A stretch of DNA of 64,000 nt from Candidatus Woesearchaeota archaeon (GTDB lineage Archaea; Nanobdellota; Nanobdellia; Woesearchaeales; UBA9642): contig QZIT01000006.1 in the NCBI GenBank assembly GCA_003599145.1, forward strand, positions 124,001-188,000, written 5' to 3'. Made by a program: the position numbers and the translations under genes. Below, piece by piece: positions 1-9,327 of this stretch; the stretch's first letter is position 1, and every line of letters starts with the position of its first letter. Under the pieces are notes generated by a model. The model was not told where the DNA came from. It was given only the letters and a program-made list of their open reading frames with translations, and searched no databases.

Positions 1-2621
1 TTGTAATTCGGCTTTACTTCTACATCAGTTTCCATATGCTTCATCGTTATGGTCTTAGTATTCACCTGATTCATAATAAGAGGTTTTAATGCGGAAACTG
101 CAGCAGTAACTTCTTCACTTTTCGTATCAATAGTAACTTCCTCTACAGGCCAACGTACGCCTAATTGATTTTTCTCTCTTAAAAATAAAATATTGCTGAT
201 AATATCTTGTGCAGTGAGCATTTGTTTTTCCAACGCTGCATCAATAAAAGCATCATCTGATTCTGGCCAGCTGCATAAGTGTACAGATTCTTCGTGCAAG
301 GCAAACGCTCTTTTCATATTCTGATAAATTTGTTCTGTAATAAATGGCGTTATAGGTGCCATGAGCTTGAGCAATGCTAACAGGGAGGTAAACGTGGTAT
401 GCAAAACCGTTTGCTTTTCCTTTTCTGTTCCATAGGCTGCTTTTTCTCTTATCAGTTGAATATAGGTTCTGCTCAGTTCCATGTAGAACTGTTCAATAAG
501 CAGAGGAATTTCATTGAGTGCATACGCTTCAAATTTCTCACTTGCTAGTTTTATCGTGCTGTGCAATCGTGAAAGGATGTATTTTTCCTCAACATCAAGA
601 TGCACTTTTTTTATCAACACAGGATTCATGCCTACTGACTTTGCGAGCTCAATGACAAAATTCTGCAGGTTCCATAAGATCAGCAGATTTTTATGCTTTA
701 ATTGCACATCTTCAGGATTGTAGTTTAAATCAAAGCCAGGGCTTGCTGCTCCTATAGTATAATATCGCAAGGTATCTGCCCCGTATTTATCTATGACTTC
801 ATAGGGTGAAATGTAATTTCCAAGTGATTTGCTCATTTTTCTTCCTTGACTATCTTGAATAAAGCCGTGCATGTACACTGCTTTAAAGCTTGGCTTGCTG
901 AACGCAAGCATGCTGTTGACCAGTAAAAAGTTAAACCATCCTCTTATCTGGTCTTTTCCTTCAAGAATGAAATCGGCAGGGAATAATTTTTGAAAGAGCT
1001 CTTTTTTCTGAGGATAATCTAAACAGGTCCAGGAGGTTGTTCCTGCATCTATCCAGACATCTAAAATATCAGGAACTCTTTTTTTGATTCCTCCGCAATG
1101 GCAGGGAATAGTTAATGCATCAATCCAAGGCTTATGTAAATTTTCAGGAGCGCTTCCTGTTTTTTCTTTCAGCTCTTTCAATGAGCCAATAACCGTTATG
1201 TCTTTGCAGCTGTTGCATTTCCATACAGGCACAGGTGTTCCCCAATAGCGCTGTCGTGTTATGCAGTTATCTTTTAAATTTCTCAGCCAGGATTCAAATG
1301 CGTTGAATGCGGTATGGGGAATCCATGTAATATTCCTGTTTTGTTTTATGAGCGCATCTTTCAAATCTTCTGTCTTGAAAAACCATTGGTCTGTTGTTCT
1401 GAAGACGACAGGATTTTTGCATCTCCAGCAGTGGGCGTATTCATGTTCAATTTCCGTCACGGCAAGTAATGCGCCTGTTTTTTTCAGTTCAGCAATAAAT
1501 TTATGGTCGTCTTTTTTCGCAGTCCAGCCTTTGAATTTGCCCATTGATGTATCAAACGCGCCGTATTCATCTAAGGTGTTGTATGCAGGAAGCTCTTCTC
1601 TTCTGCCTATTTCAAAATCTTCTGGGCCGCATCCTGGAGCGCAATGAACTAAGCCGGAGCCTGCGGTCGTATCTACATATTCCTCGCTTAAGACAACCGT
1701 GTGCACTCGAGGGTTGATTTTTTCAATCTCCTTATAATAGGCAATTTCCTGATAGAGCGGATGAAGATATTTCATTCCCTTTAATGCAGAGCCTTTGAAT
1801 TCGTCTTCAATTTCAAACTGCTTTCCCATCACTCCCTGAACAAAAGGGCCTGCCAATGCCTTTGCAAGAATCCAATATTCATTGTCTACTTTGACCTTTA
1901 CATATTCTATTTCTGGATTTACCATCACTAATAAATTAAAGGGTATGGTCCAGGGAGTTGTTGTCCAGATGACAAGGTAGGTGTGGTCATTTTTGGAATT
2001 TGCATCTGAAAGCTGGAACTTCAAGAAAATAGAATTATCCTTTACGTTTATATATTCCAATTCATGCTTTGCCAATGCCGTTGCGCAGGAAGCGCACCAG
2101 TGCATGCTTTTTTTCCCCTCATATAATCTGTCCTGTTCAAATACTCTTTTTACCAGCCACCATTCTGCCTCGATAAATGAAGGGTGAATGGACATGTAGG
2201 GATTGTCAAAATCCATCCATACTCCTAATCTTTTAAAATCAGCAATCATCTGCTGCATATTGGCAATGCAAAACTGTTCGCATGCGTGCTGGAACTTTTC
2301 AATGCCGTATTTTTCTATGTCTTCTTTTCGTTCAAGCTTGAGGTGTTTTGCAACGGCGTTTTCTGTTGGCAAGCCGTGCATATCAAATCCTGCTCTATCC
2401 CAGACATCAGTGCCCTTCATTCTCTTGTATCGCATCAGGCTGTCCCGTAACGCTTTCCCCCATGCAGTTCCTAAATGCACCTTGCCGCTGGTGTAAGGAG
2501 GGCCGTCTAAATAATAGAATGCTTTTTTCCCTTTGTTCTGCTCTTTGGCTTTTTCATAGATTTCCTTGTCTTTCCAAAATTCCAAGAGCGATTCTTCTAT
2601 TTCCTTAAAGCTGTACTTCAT
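1..2621 (-). CDS. ileS: Isoleucyl-tRNA synthetase, 3' end truncated by window edge
   Basis: Reverse translation from ATG at 2621 gives MKYSFKEIEESLLEFWKDKEIYEKAKEQNKGKKAFYYLDGPPYTSGKVHLGTAWGKALRDS..., with KMSKSLGNY. Missing from the ORF track because it runs off the edge. Confidence 0.95.
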   Translation of the reverse strand, partial: MKYSFKEIEESLLEFWKDKEIYEKAKEQNKGKKAFYYLDGPPYTSGKVHLGTAWGKALRDSLMRYKRMKGTDVWDRAGFDMHGLPTENAVAKHLKLERKEDIEKYGIEKFQHACEQFCIANMQQMIADFKRLGVWMDFDNPYMSIHPSFIEAEWWLVKRVFEQDRLYEGKKSMHWCASCATALAKHELEYINVKDNSIFLKFQLSDANSKNDHTYLVIWTTTPWTIPFNLLVMVNPEIEYVKVKVDNEYWILAKALAGPFVQGVMGKQFEIEDEFKGSALKGMKYLHPLYQEIAYYKEIEKINPRVHTVVLSEEYVDTTAGSGLVHCAPGCGPEDFEIGRREELPAYNTLDEYGAFDTSMGKFKGWTAKKDDHKFIAELKKTGALLAVTEIEHEYAHCWRCKNPVVFRTTDQWFFKTEDLKDALIKQNRNITWIPHTAFNAFESWLRNLKDNCITRQRYWGTPVPVWKCNSCKDITVIGSLKELKEKTGSAPENLHKPWIDALTIPCHCGGIKKRVPDILDVWIDAGTTSWTCLDYPQKKELFQKLFPADFILEGKDQIRGWFNFLLVNSMLAFSKPSFKAVYMHGFIQDSQGRKMSKSLGNYISPYEVIDKYGADTLRYYTIGAASPGFDLNYNPEDVQLKHKNLLILWNLQNFVIELAKSVGMNPVLIKKVHLDVEEKYILSRLHSTIKLASEKFEAYALNEIPLLIEQFYMELSRTYIQLIREKAAYGTEKEKQTVLHTTFTSLLALLKLMAPITPFITEQIYQNMKRAFALHEESVHLCSWPESDDAFIDAALEKQMLTAQDIISNILFLREKNQLGVRWPVEEVTIDTKSEEVTAAVSALKPLIMNQVNTKTITMKHMETDVEVKPNY

Positions 2622-2728
2622 GATATGGAGTATTTAATGGCTTTTTATATAGGTTTCTATTTTTTCTCGATATTCTTCAGCAGTATTTAAACAAAACCTT
2701 TTTATAGTAGTCTTTGCCTAATAGTTTT

Positions 2729-3190
2729 ATGAAAAAAATTTCCAGGGATACGCCGCTAAGCGAGCTGACGCTCAGGAAATATGAAAAGCCTGAAAATCTG
2801 AAAGACAGGGAATTGGTGAGAAAATTATGCTTGTCACTAGGATTGCTGCAGCCTGGAGATTCTCGAGATGTTATTGTTGATGTTTTTCATGTACTGTTGA
2901 AAAGCAAGAAATCCCTAACAAGCACTGAAGTTGAAAAGCTGGTTATTCAAAACAGAAAAAAAGCAAAGCAGCAACTGCTGGGTATAGCGCCCTCTAACAT
3001 TAGACGGCAAATCTTACGGCTGAGAGATTTGTTTTTAGTTGAGAAGCTCAAAAATAGCTATAGGATAAGGGAGCAGGCAAAACTCGCTGATTTGTTTAAC
3101 GATAACCTGGAAAAGTACTATCTCAACGCCATTCTTCTCAGAGTCAGGGAATACTTGAAAGAGTCTGACAGAAGGTTTGCAAAACAATAA
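2729..3190 (+). CDS. Small basic protein, possible winged-helix/DNA-binding
   Basis: ORF 2714..3190; ATG at 2729 preferred over the TTG at 2714. Confidence 0.55.
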   Translation: MKKISRDTPLSELTLRKYEKPENLKDRELVRKLCLSLGLLQPGDSRDVIVDVFHVLLKSKKSLTSTEVEKLVIQNRKKAKQQLLGIAPSNIRRQILRLRDLFLVEKLKNSYRIREQAKLADLFNDNLEKYYLNAILLRVREYLKESDRRFAKQ

Positions 3191-3221
3191 CTATATAAAT
3201 TGTTTCCTGCTCAATAGATAT

Positions 3222-3668
3222 ATGAAAAGAGGTAAGGCGCAGGTTTCTTTGGAGTATTTAATTTTGCTTTCTGTTGCTCTTGCATTGATTATTGCTGCGA
3301 TGACTGTTTTTTTTGTCTACAGCAAAAATTCTACTTCTTCAGTAACAAAATCGCGCATTGCGGAAATTGGAAACGAGGTTGTTTACAACGCAGAGTCTCT
3401 GTACGGCATCGGAGATGGTTCCAGAGTAATTCTGGAAACGAATTTCCCTGAGGAAATTCAGGAGGTCTACGTTCTTGATGGTGTTGAACTGGTGATGGTG
3501 ATCAGGACGCCGCAGGGCATCAGCGAATCATTGTTCTTTTCCAAGGTGCAGCTTAATGGAACTTCTGCACGCCCTGCAGGAGGGCAATACATAGGAGCCA
3601 TCAGCCCTGGAAAAAATTTCATAAGAATAGAATCAAAAGGTGATTATATATTGCTCAACGCAAGCTAG
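3222..3668 (+). CDS. Pilin/archaellin-like secreted protein with class III signal peptide
   Basis: MKRGKAQVSLEYLILLSVALALIIAAMTVFF: QxSxEYLxL motif plus hydrophobic helix; internal ATG of ORF 3177..3668. Confidence 0.75.
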   Translation: MKRGKAQVSLEYLILLSVALALIIAAMTVFFVYSKNSTSSVTKSRIAEIGNEVVYNAESLYGIGDGSRVILETNFPEEIQEVYVLDGVELVMVIRTPQGISESLFFSKVQLNGTSARPAGGQYIGAISPGKNFIRIESKGDYILLNAS

Positions 3669-4165
3669 GCCAAACAACAACAGAGTTTGTTATGCTGGCA
3701 TCGTTTATGCTTCTGACTTTTGTAGTTTTCTTTATTCTCGTGCAGCATCGCATGGGTGCCATACAGGAATCAAAAGACCAAGAAGTATTGAATCAAATAA
3801 CCTCTGTGCTGAAAAAACAAATCGCCATTGCAGAGTCTGCCTCTGATGGATTCTCCCATGTGTTTACGCTTCCGCATACGGTCAACGGCGAGGACTATGC
3901 AGTTCTCTTTATGCCCAATGAAGTAACGTTCTTTTATGACGGCAAAGAAAAGCCTGTTTTTTTGGTTTCCAATGTAACCAATTATTCTTTAGGCAAAGGA
4001 GAGAATAGGATTTCAAAATTTGCTGGAGTTATAACCTTGGTGAACAGCACCGGTGTTTGTGGAAACAGCGTGATAGAAAAGCCAAACTTTCATTACCAGT
4101 TTGAAGAGTGCGAACAGGACAGTGATTGTGTTTCTAATGTTTGCGTAAGTTGTTCCTGCGTGTAA
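3650..4165 (+). CDS. Second pilin-like protein with class III signal peptide (probable non-ATG start) and Cys-rich C-terminus
   Basis: ORF called from ATG 3692, but upstream in-frame codons after the TGA at 3641 encode AQRKLGQTTTEFVMLASFMLLTFVVFFIL. C-term CEQDSDCVSNVCVSCSCV. Confidence 0.6.
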   Translation: MAQRKLGQTTTEFVMLASFMLLTFVVFFILVQHRMGAIQESKDQEVLNQITSVLKKQIAIAESASDGFSHVFTLPHTVNGEDYAVLFMPNEVTFFYDGKEKPVFLVSNVTNYSLGKGENRISKFAGVITLVNSTGVCGNSVIEKPNFHYQFEECEQDSDCVSNVCVSCSCV

Positions 4166-4216
4166 CTGCCTTTTTAATTCCAAAAGTTTATATATAACCT
4201 TTGAACTGTTTTTGCT

Positions 4217-4849
4217 ATGATTAAAAAATTCACGCGTTTTTTTCAAAACTTTTTCACGCGTTTTTTTCAAAAACGCAAAGATTTGAAATTAGGGCTCTAT
4301 GGGCCTCCCAATGGCGGCAAAACAACGCTTGCAAATAGAATCTGCACTGATTGGCTGGGGCAGGAAATGGGCGCCGTGAGCAATATCGCCCATGAAACAC
4401 GAGAAGTGCAGGTGAAAGAGCACGTTGAAATACAGTCAAAGGGAAAAACACTCAAATTCAATTTAGTGGACACTCCCGGCATTGCAACAAAAATAGATTA
4501 TGAAGATTTTATGAAATCAGGCATGCAGGAAGACGAGGCTAAGGAAAGGGCGAAAGAGGCAACGCGGGGCGTTGTTGATTCCATCAAATGGCTTGACGAC
4601 ATGGACAGTGTCATTATTGTTCTTGATGCAACCAAGGATCCGTATACGCAGGTGAATATCACCATTATTGGAAATCTGGAAGCAAGAAAAATTCCTGTGC
4701 TGATTGTTGCAAATAAAATCGACTTGAAAAAATCAGATATGAAAAGACTAGAAGCAGCATTTCCACAATATAAGGTCCTTGGCATAAGCGCAAAATTTGG
4801 AAAAAACATGGACGATTTTTATGAAGAGCTGTTCAAATTGGTGAAGTAA
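4217..4849 (+). CDS. Small Era/Ras-like GTPase (ArvA-like)
   Basis: Walker A GPPNGGKTT, DTPG, NKID and ISAK motifs; followed by DUF2073 and Zn-ribbon genes. Confidence 0.85.
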   Translation: MIKKFTRFFQNFFTRFFQKRKDLKLGLYGPPNGGKTTLANRICTDWLGQEMGAVSNIAHETREVQVKEHVEIQSKGKTLKFNLVDTPGIATKIDYEDFMKSGMQEDEAKERAKEATRGVVDSIKWLDDMDSVIIVLDATKDPYTQVNITIIGNLEARKIPVLIVANKIDLKKSDMKRLEAAFPQYKVLGISAKFGKNMDDFYEELFKLVK

Positions 4850-5242
4850 ATGCTGACGATACAGTTCATCCCCTATCAGGAACTTGCAACGCTTGATTCT
4901 GCAAAGAAAATTGCAAAACTCCTCAAAATAGTGAAGGAACAGAAAATTGTGATGTTGGAAGGAAAGCTGAAAAGCAGCGAGGAAGCCGAGTTGATAAAAA
5001 AAACAATGGAAGAGATTGATCATAAATTCATGGGCATTGAAATCAGCTCCATTGCAGCAACAGAGCAAAAAGCGTTTAAGGAAAAAATTCGTTCAATGTT
5101 GACGACGTTACTCCTTGGAAACCGCCAGGGATTTACTATTATAGGCCCTGCAAATCTCGTTAAAGAGATAAAAAGAGACCCTGATAAAATCCACCTGTTC
5201 ATTCACGATGAAAAAAGCAAGAAGGGAATAAAAAAATTATAA
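4850..5242 (+). CDS. DUF2073 family protein (ArvB-like)
   Basis: MLTIQFIPYQELATLDSAKKIAKLLKIVKEQKIVMLEGKLKSSEEAELIKKTMEEI; abuts the GTPase stop codon. Confidence 0.75.
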   Translation: MLTIQFIPYQELATLDSAKKIAKLLKIVKEQKIVMLEGKLKSSEEAELIKKTMEEIDHKFMGIEISSIAATEQKAFKEKIRSMLTTLLLGNRQGFTIIGPANLVKEIKRDPDKIHLFIHDEKSKKGIKKL

Positions 5243-5255
5243 ATGTGAGAGCACC

Positions 5256-5630
5256 ATGCCCCATCAATGCGTTCGCTGCGGAAAAGTGTATATCGACGGT
5301 TCATCTGAGATTATAGCAGGCTGTACGTGTGGTGCAAAATTATTTTTCTTTATCAAAAAAGAACACCTGCATAAGTTGCAGCAGTTAAAAAAACTTTCTG
5401 AAGAGCAGAAACATATGGTGATGCACGATGTATATGATCTTATAGGTGATGAGATTGACAGGGATGTTCCTGTTGTTCTGGACTTGGAATCCATCAATAT
5501 TCCAGAGCCTGGAAAATATGAGCTTGATTTAGTCCAGCTGTTTAAAAAAAATCCCTTGATTTATAAAGTTGGAGAGGGTAAATATGTTATTGATTTAGCG
5601 GAGACGTTTAAAACACGGAAGCAATTATAA
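5256..5630 (+). CDS. Zn-ribbon protein (OapC/ArvC-like)
   Basis: MPHQCVRCGKVYIDGSSEIIAGCTCGAKLFFFIKK: CxxC...CxC ribbon; operon position. Confidence 0.75.
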   Translation: MPHQCVRCGKVYIDGSSEIIAGCTCGAKLFFFIKKEHLHKLQQLKKLSEEQKHMVMHDVYDLIGDEIDRDVPVVLDLESINIPEPGKYELDLVQLFKKNPLIYKVGEGKYVIDLAETFKTRKQL

Positions 5631-5665
5631 AAACACTTATAAATAAAATCCATTTTTCTTTTGCT

Positions 5666-6427
5666 ATGCACATCGTGGATGTTCATTGTCATATTGATTT
5701 GTACGAATCTTTTGCAGAAGAGCCTTTCAATCTAGATGCATTTATCGATGAAAATAAAAAAGCAGGAGTAAAGGCAATCATCAGCAACGGCACTGCTCCA
5801 GAAAGCAACCGCAAAGTTCTGGAATTGGCAAAAAAGCATGATGTCATTAAACCAGCATTGGGATTTTATCCGACGCACGTTCTTGAATATTCAGAAGAAC
5901 AGTTCGATGAAGAGCTTAAGTTTATTGCAAAGCAGGATATCATTGCCATTGGAGAAATCGGACTGGATAAGTATCATATCAAGGATAAACTGCCCGAGAT
6001 GAGCATTGCTCTTGAAAAATTAATCCATCTTGCAAAAAAAATGAACAAGCCTTGCTTAATCCACAGCAGGAATGCAGAGATGGAAACTATTGATTTATTA
6101 GAAAATTTTGGCTATAAAAAAATAGTTATGCACTGCTTTTCAGGACGAAAAAATTTAATCAAAAGAATTATTGACAACGGATGGCATTTCAGCATTCCTT
6201 GCACTATTGTAAAATTAGAGCATTTTCAAAACATTGTCAAAACAGCACCTTTTGAAACCATTCTTACCGAAACAGACGGCCCTTTTTTAAGCCCATTTAA
6301 AGATTCAGTAAGAAACGAGCCGCGCTTTATTGCGGAATCCATACAGAAAATTGCAGAAATTAAACAGTTTGATCCAGAGGAAACAGCAAACATGCTTTTT
6401 ATGAATTACCAGAGGCTTTTTTTATAA
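5666..6427 (+). CDS. tatD: TatD family hydrolase
   Basis: VDVHCHIDL, GEIGLDKYH, HSRNAE, MHCFSG, TETDGPFL motifs. Confidence 0.9.
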   Translation: MHIVDVHCHIDLYESFAEEPFNLDAFIDENKKAGVKAIISNGTAPESNRKVLELAKKHDVIKPALGFYPTHVLEYSEEQFDEELKFIAKQDIIAIGEIGLDKYHIKDKLPEMSIALEKLIHLAKKMNKPCLIHSRNAEMETIDLLENFGYKKIVMHCFSGRKNLIKRIIDNGWHFSIPCTIVKLEHFQNIVKTAPFETILTETDGPFLSPFKDSVRNEPRFIAESIQKIAEIKQFDPEETANMLFMNYQRLFL

Positions 6428-6462
6428 ATATTTATAAACACTCTCCAATTTTCCTATGCCAT

Positions 6463-6549
6463 GGGCCTGTGGTCTAGTGGCTATGACGTAACCTTCACAC
6501 GGTTAAGGTCCCCAGTTCGAATAGTCTCTTGAAAATCTGGGCAGGCCCA
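6463..6549 (+). tRNA. tRNA-Val (CAC) with 14-nt T-loop intron
   Basis: Acceptor GGGCCTG/CAGGCCC; D-stem GTC/GAC; anticodon arm TAACC-TTCACAC-GGTTA; T-stem CCCAG/CTGGG interrupted. Confidence 0.88.
6522..6535 (+). other. Predicted archaeal tRNA intron, position 59/60 (TAGTCTCTTGAAAA)
   Basis: Removal gives CCCAG-TTCGAAT-CTGGG. BHB: TTCG/TGAA helix flanked by AAT bulges. Confidence 0.75.
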
Positions 6550-6583
6550 TAAAGCTTATAAATAACAAATCACTTCTGCAACC

Positions 6584-7642
6584 ATGACCTTAGAAAGCAT
6601 TGTTTCAATTACAGAGCAGAGATTAAGAACTAGACTTAAAGAGATGGCGCATCTTGCAGGAGATGAATATTTAGAAAGAGTTTCAGAAACAGGAGATGCT
6701 GAAAGCGTTATAAGACATCTTGCAGAAAGCGATAAGGCAGAGTTCATCATTACAAACTTTTTTCTTCAGCTTCCCTATGGCCCTCAAATAACAGAAACGC
6801 TTTTGAAATTCAAAGAGCATGGTGATTTGTTTTATGCAGCTTTAGATGTGGTTGCTGCACAGCTTGTTCATAATCCAGATATCCCTGCGTCGGCAAATCT
6901 TTTGGCTGCGCATAAGATAGTAACGCTTTTGGATCAGGATGCAGTTTATAAAATGATAGAGGAGTTTGATCCAACGTATCATGAAGAGGTGTATGTCGGT
7001 TTAAGCGATGTTGCTTATTATACTGAAGACGCTGGTGCTGTTGCAGCAGTTGCACAGTTCTTAGCTGAAACAAACGCTGATCCTGAAAGTGGATTTTATG
7101 GAGAAGACATCATGGAAGTCATTGCAGACAGGGCAGAAAAAACAGAAGATGCAGAAATGATTAAACAAACCGTTGAACTTGCAAAACTGTACAAAGGAGC
7201 ATCCTATTTCTTTACTACATTGATGGAGCACTACACTCCAAAAGAAAAAGATGGCTCCTATAGCTATCCTGCTGTTTTTTCAAGCGATGAGTTTATAAAT
7301 GCTGCAAATGCGTTTGATAATTGCTCTACAGGCCTTGTTGCAAGGGCGTTAGTGAAAATGGCAGTAGTGGATGAAGATCTTGCGAAACAAACTGCGCAGG
7401 TAGCCTTGACGTATCTTGATAAACAGGAAAGAACACTTGAAGAGGCACTTAGCATGCTGACAAAAACCAAAGATAAATTTCACGATTCGTACTTAACATC
7501 TCGCCTTGCCATTGCCCTGCAGAACGTGCATGGCCGAAATGCTGCGAGAAGGCTCTGGAATTTTGCAAAGCTGGAAAAAGATATTAGCGATGGAAATCCA
7601 ACAAAGCTCTTGCACCGCGTTAACAGCTATATTGAGCATTAA
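6584..7642 (+). CDS. Hypothetical alpha-helical protein (352 aa)
   Basis: ORF; TATA-like CTTATAAAT at 6555, about 25 nt before ATG. Confidence 0.6.
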   Translation: MTLESIVSITEQRLRTRLKEMAHLAGDEYLERVSETGDAESVIRHLAESDKAEFIITNFFLQLPYGPQITETLLKFKEHGDLFYAALDVVAAQLVHNPDIPASANLLAAHKIVTLLDQDAVYKMIEEFDPTYHEEVYVGLSDVAYYTEDAGAVAAVAQFLAETNADPESGFYGEDIMEVIADRAEKTEDAEMIKQTVELAKLYKGASYFFTTLMEHYTPKEKDGSYSYPAVFSSDEFINAANAFDNCSTGLVARALVKMAVVDEDLAKQTAQVALTYLDKQERTLEEALSMLTKTKDKFHDSYLTSRLAIALQNVHGRNAARRLWNFAKLEKDISDGNPTKLLHRVNSYIEH

Positions 7643-8013
7643 ATTTCATACTCCCTGCAATCTTCTTTGAGCGCTTCTGAATTTGTTCCGTTGTTGTTTA
7701 AAATAACATCAATATTGATTCTTTCACAGTATGTTCTGTCATTGGTTATTTTTGCAATTTTATACGCAACCATGTTTCTGCAGGTTCCCCTGCTGAAAAT
7801 TTCTGTGTTTTCTTCAGTTACTTTTTCCTCTTTGGCTATGGCGTTGCATAGGGTTGCATCTTTTGCCTTTATTGCAGCTTCTTGATAACATTGTGCAAGT
7901 TCATAGTTGCTTTTGTTCTGCTGCTTTTCCTTAAAACAGGGATCTTTGTTTTCTTCTGCTATTTGACAGGCAGTAATAAGCGTAAGCAGAATAAAAACAA
8001 TAAGTATCTTCAT
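7639..8013 (-). CDS. Small Cys-containing lipoprotein
   Basis: MKILIVFILLTLITAC lipobox; six or more Cys in the mature region. Confidence 0.6.
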   Translation of the reverse strand: MKILIVFILLTLITACQIAEENKDPCFKEKQQNKSNYELAQCYQEAAIKAKDATLCNAIAKEEKVTEENTEIFSRGTCRNMVAYKIAKITNDRTYCERINIDVILNNNGTNSEALKEDCREYEI

Positions 8014-8086
8014 GATAGCTTTTACCTGTTCTCCTATAAATAGTTATTGCAAAACGCTTATAAACTGAAAAGAAATTCCTCTTTGC

Positions 8087-8524
8087 ATGGATTTTATTGA
8101 TGCTGTAAGAAGAGAGTATAGAAAATTTTGCTATGAACAGGGATGGACTAAAGAGATTTATGCAGGTCATTCTGCAGTATTTACCGTTACAGGCATTGTT
8201 GAAGACATTGTTGGTGTTGCTGATGAGCCTATTGAGGAGCGTATGCATGATGATGAACCAGCAAAACCAACGCTGAGGGCAATTATAAAAAGCCTCACCG
8301 AGAAAAAAAGAGTAAGGCTAGGGCTGCGCATTGATGGAAAGTATTATATTGCAAAGCCAAAACACGAACTGAAATTGAGTTCGATTCAATCAGGGGATTT
8401 CATTACTGTAGTGTATAAAGAGTATCATATAGCGTCTTATAACTATACGCCCACAAATTTTGATGAGAAAACCCTGCGCTCGAGAGTTATACGCAGGGAA
8501 GTTGACAAGCTTATGCATCTTTAA
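8087..8524 (+). CDS. Hypothetical protein (145 aa)
   Basis: ORF with upstream TATA-like CTTATAAA. Confidence 0.55.
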   Translation: MDFIDAVRREYRKFCYEQGWTKEIYAGHSAVFTVTGIVEDIVGVADEPIEERMHDDEPAKPTLRAIIKSLTEKKRVRLGLRIDGKYYIAKPKHELKLSSIQSGDFITVVYKEYHIASYNYTPTNFDEKTLRSRVIRREVDKLMHL

Positions 8525-8568
8525 TAAACTTTATAAACAGACTTATGCTTAAAATAGAGAGGTGGGCA

Positions 8569-8808
8569 ATGCAGATTATTATTGATACGCAAAAGGATTC
8601 TAAAGAAGATATTGAAAAGGCTATTGCTTTTCTTAAATCCCTAACCGGTGCGCTACCTCAACCTTCCAATGAAGGATTTGTCAATATTTTTGACATGCCA
8701 AAGTCGGAATTGAAAGAACCTGAACAAAAGCAAGAGCCTGAAAAAAAGAAAAATACTGACGCTGATGAAAAACTCTTTGATGATAAGTTTGAAATCATTA
8801 CGTATTAA
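8569..8808 (+). CDS. Hypothetical acidic small protein
   Basis: MQIIIDTQKDSKEDIEKAIAFLKSL...; GAGAGGTGGG SD-like sequence before ATG. Confidence 0.5.
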   Translation: MQIIIDTQKDSKEDIEKAIAFLKSLTGALPQPSNEGFVNIFDMPKSELKEPEQKQEPEKKKNTDADEKLFDDKFEIITY

Positions 8809-8810
8809 CC

Positions 8811-9296
8811 ATGGACCTTAAACTTGAACAGGATATTAGGGATATGCATACGGACATTAAGCATATCAGAAGACATCTTGTAGAAAAAGAGCCTGATCAT
8901 TTCTCAAAAAGAGACATCGTCAGTGCGTTTTTTGGCGCAATCTTTATGGGGCTTACATTTCTTTTCAAAGGCCTGCTCATTCAAGTTGGCCTCAATATAC
9001 CTTGGGGAAGCATTGCCATCATTGTCACTTCCACAATCTTCATTTTGTCTACGCAAATATATTTTATTGGCTATAAGAGAGTAAGCAATAAAGAGGAAAG
9101 GCATTTCGGCCAGTTTTTGGTAAAACGGCTGTTCACTATTTATGGCATTGCTTTGATTGTTTCTTTTTATTTGCTGTATATTTTTAATTTCTTGGTGCTT
9201 GTGGGAAGCCTTGCAAATTTAGCGAAATTGACGCTTATCCTAAGCATGCCCTGTGCTATTGGCGCTGCAATAGGGGATTTGCTGAAAAAATATTAA
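8811..9296 (+). CDS. DUF2391-like integral membrane protein
   Basis: Four predicted TM segments after N-terminal coiled helix; family recall. Confidence 0.55.
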   Translation: MDLKLEQDIRDMHTDIKHIRRHLVEKEPDHFSKRDIVSAFFGAIFMGLTFLFKGLLIQVGLNIPWGSIAIIVTSTIFILSTQIYFIGYKRVSNKEERHFGQFLVKRLFTIYGIALIVSFYLLYIFNFLVLVGSLANLAKLTLILSMPCAIGAAIGDLLKKY

Positions 9297-9327
9297 AACA
9301 TATAAATGCAGCCATTTTCTGATAATC

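Noticed and set aside
514-2608. Plus-strand ORFs 514..723, 1261..1647, 1981..2187, 2203..2496, 2348..2608
   Set aside because: All are antisense to the clearly coding ileS (1..2621 minus), with low-complexity Ser/Phe/Cys-rich translations.
3640-3846. ORF MIIYCSTQARPNNNR...
   Set aside because: Overlaps two pilin-like genes out of frame; no coding features.
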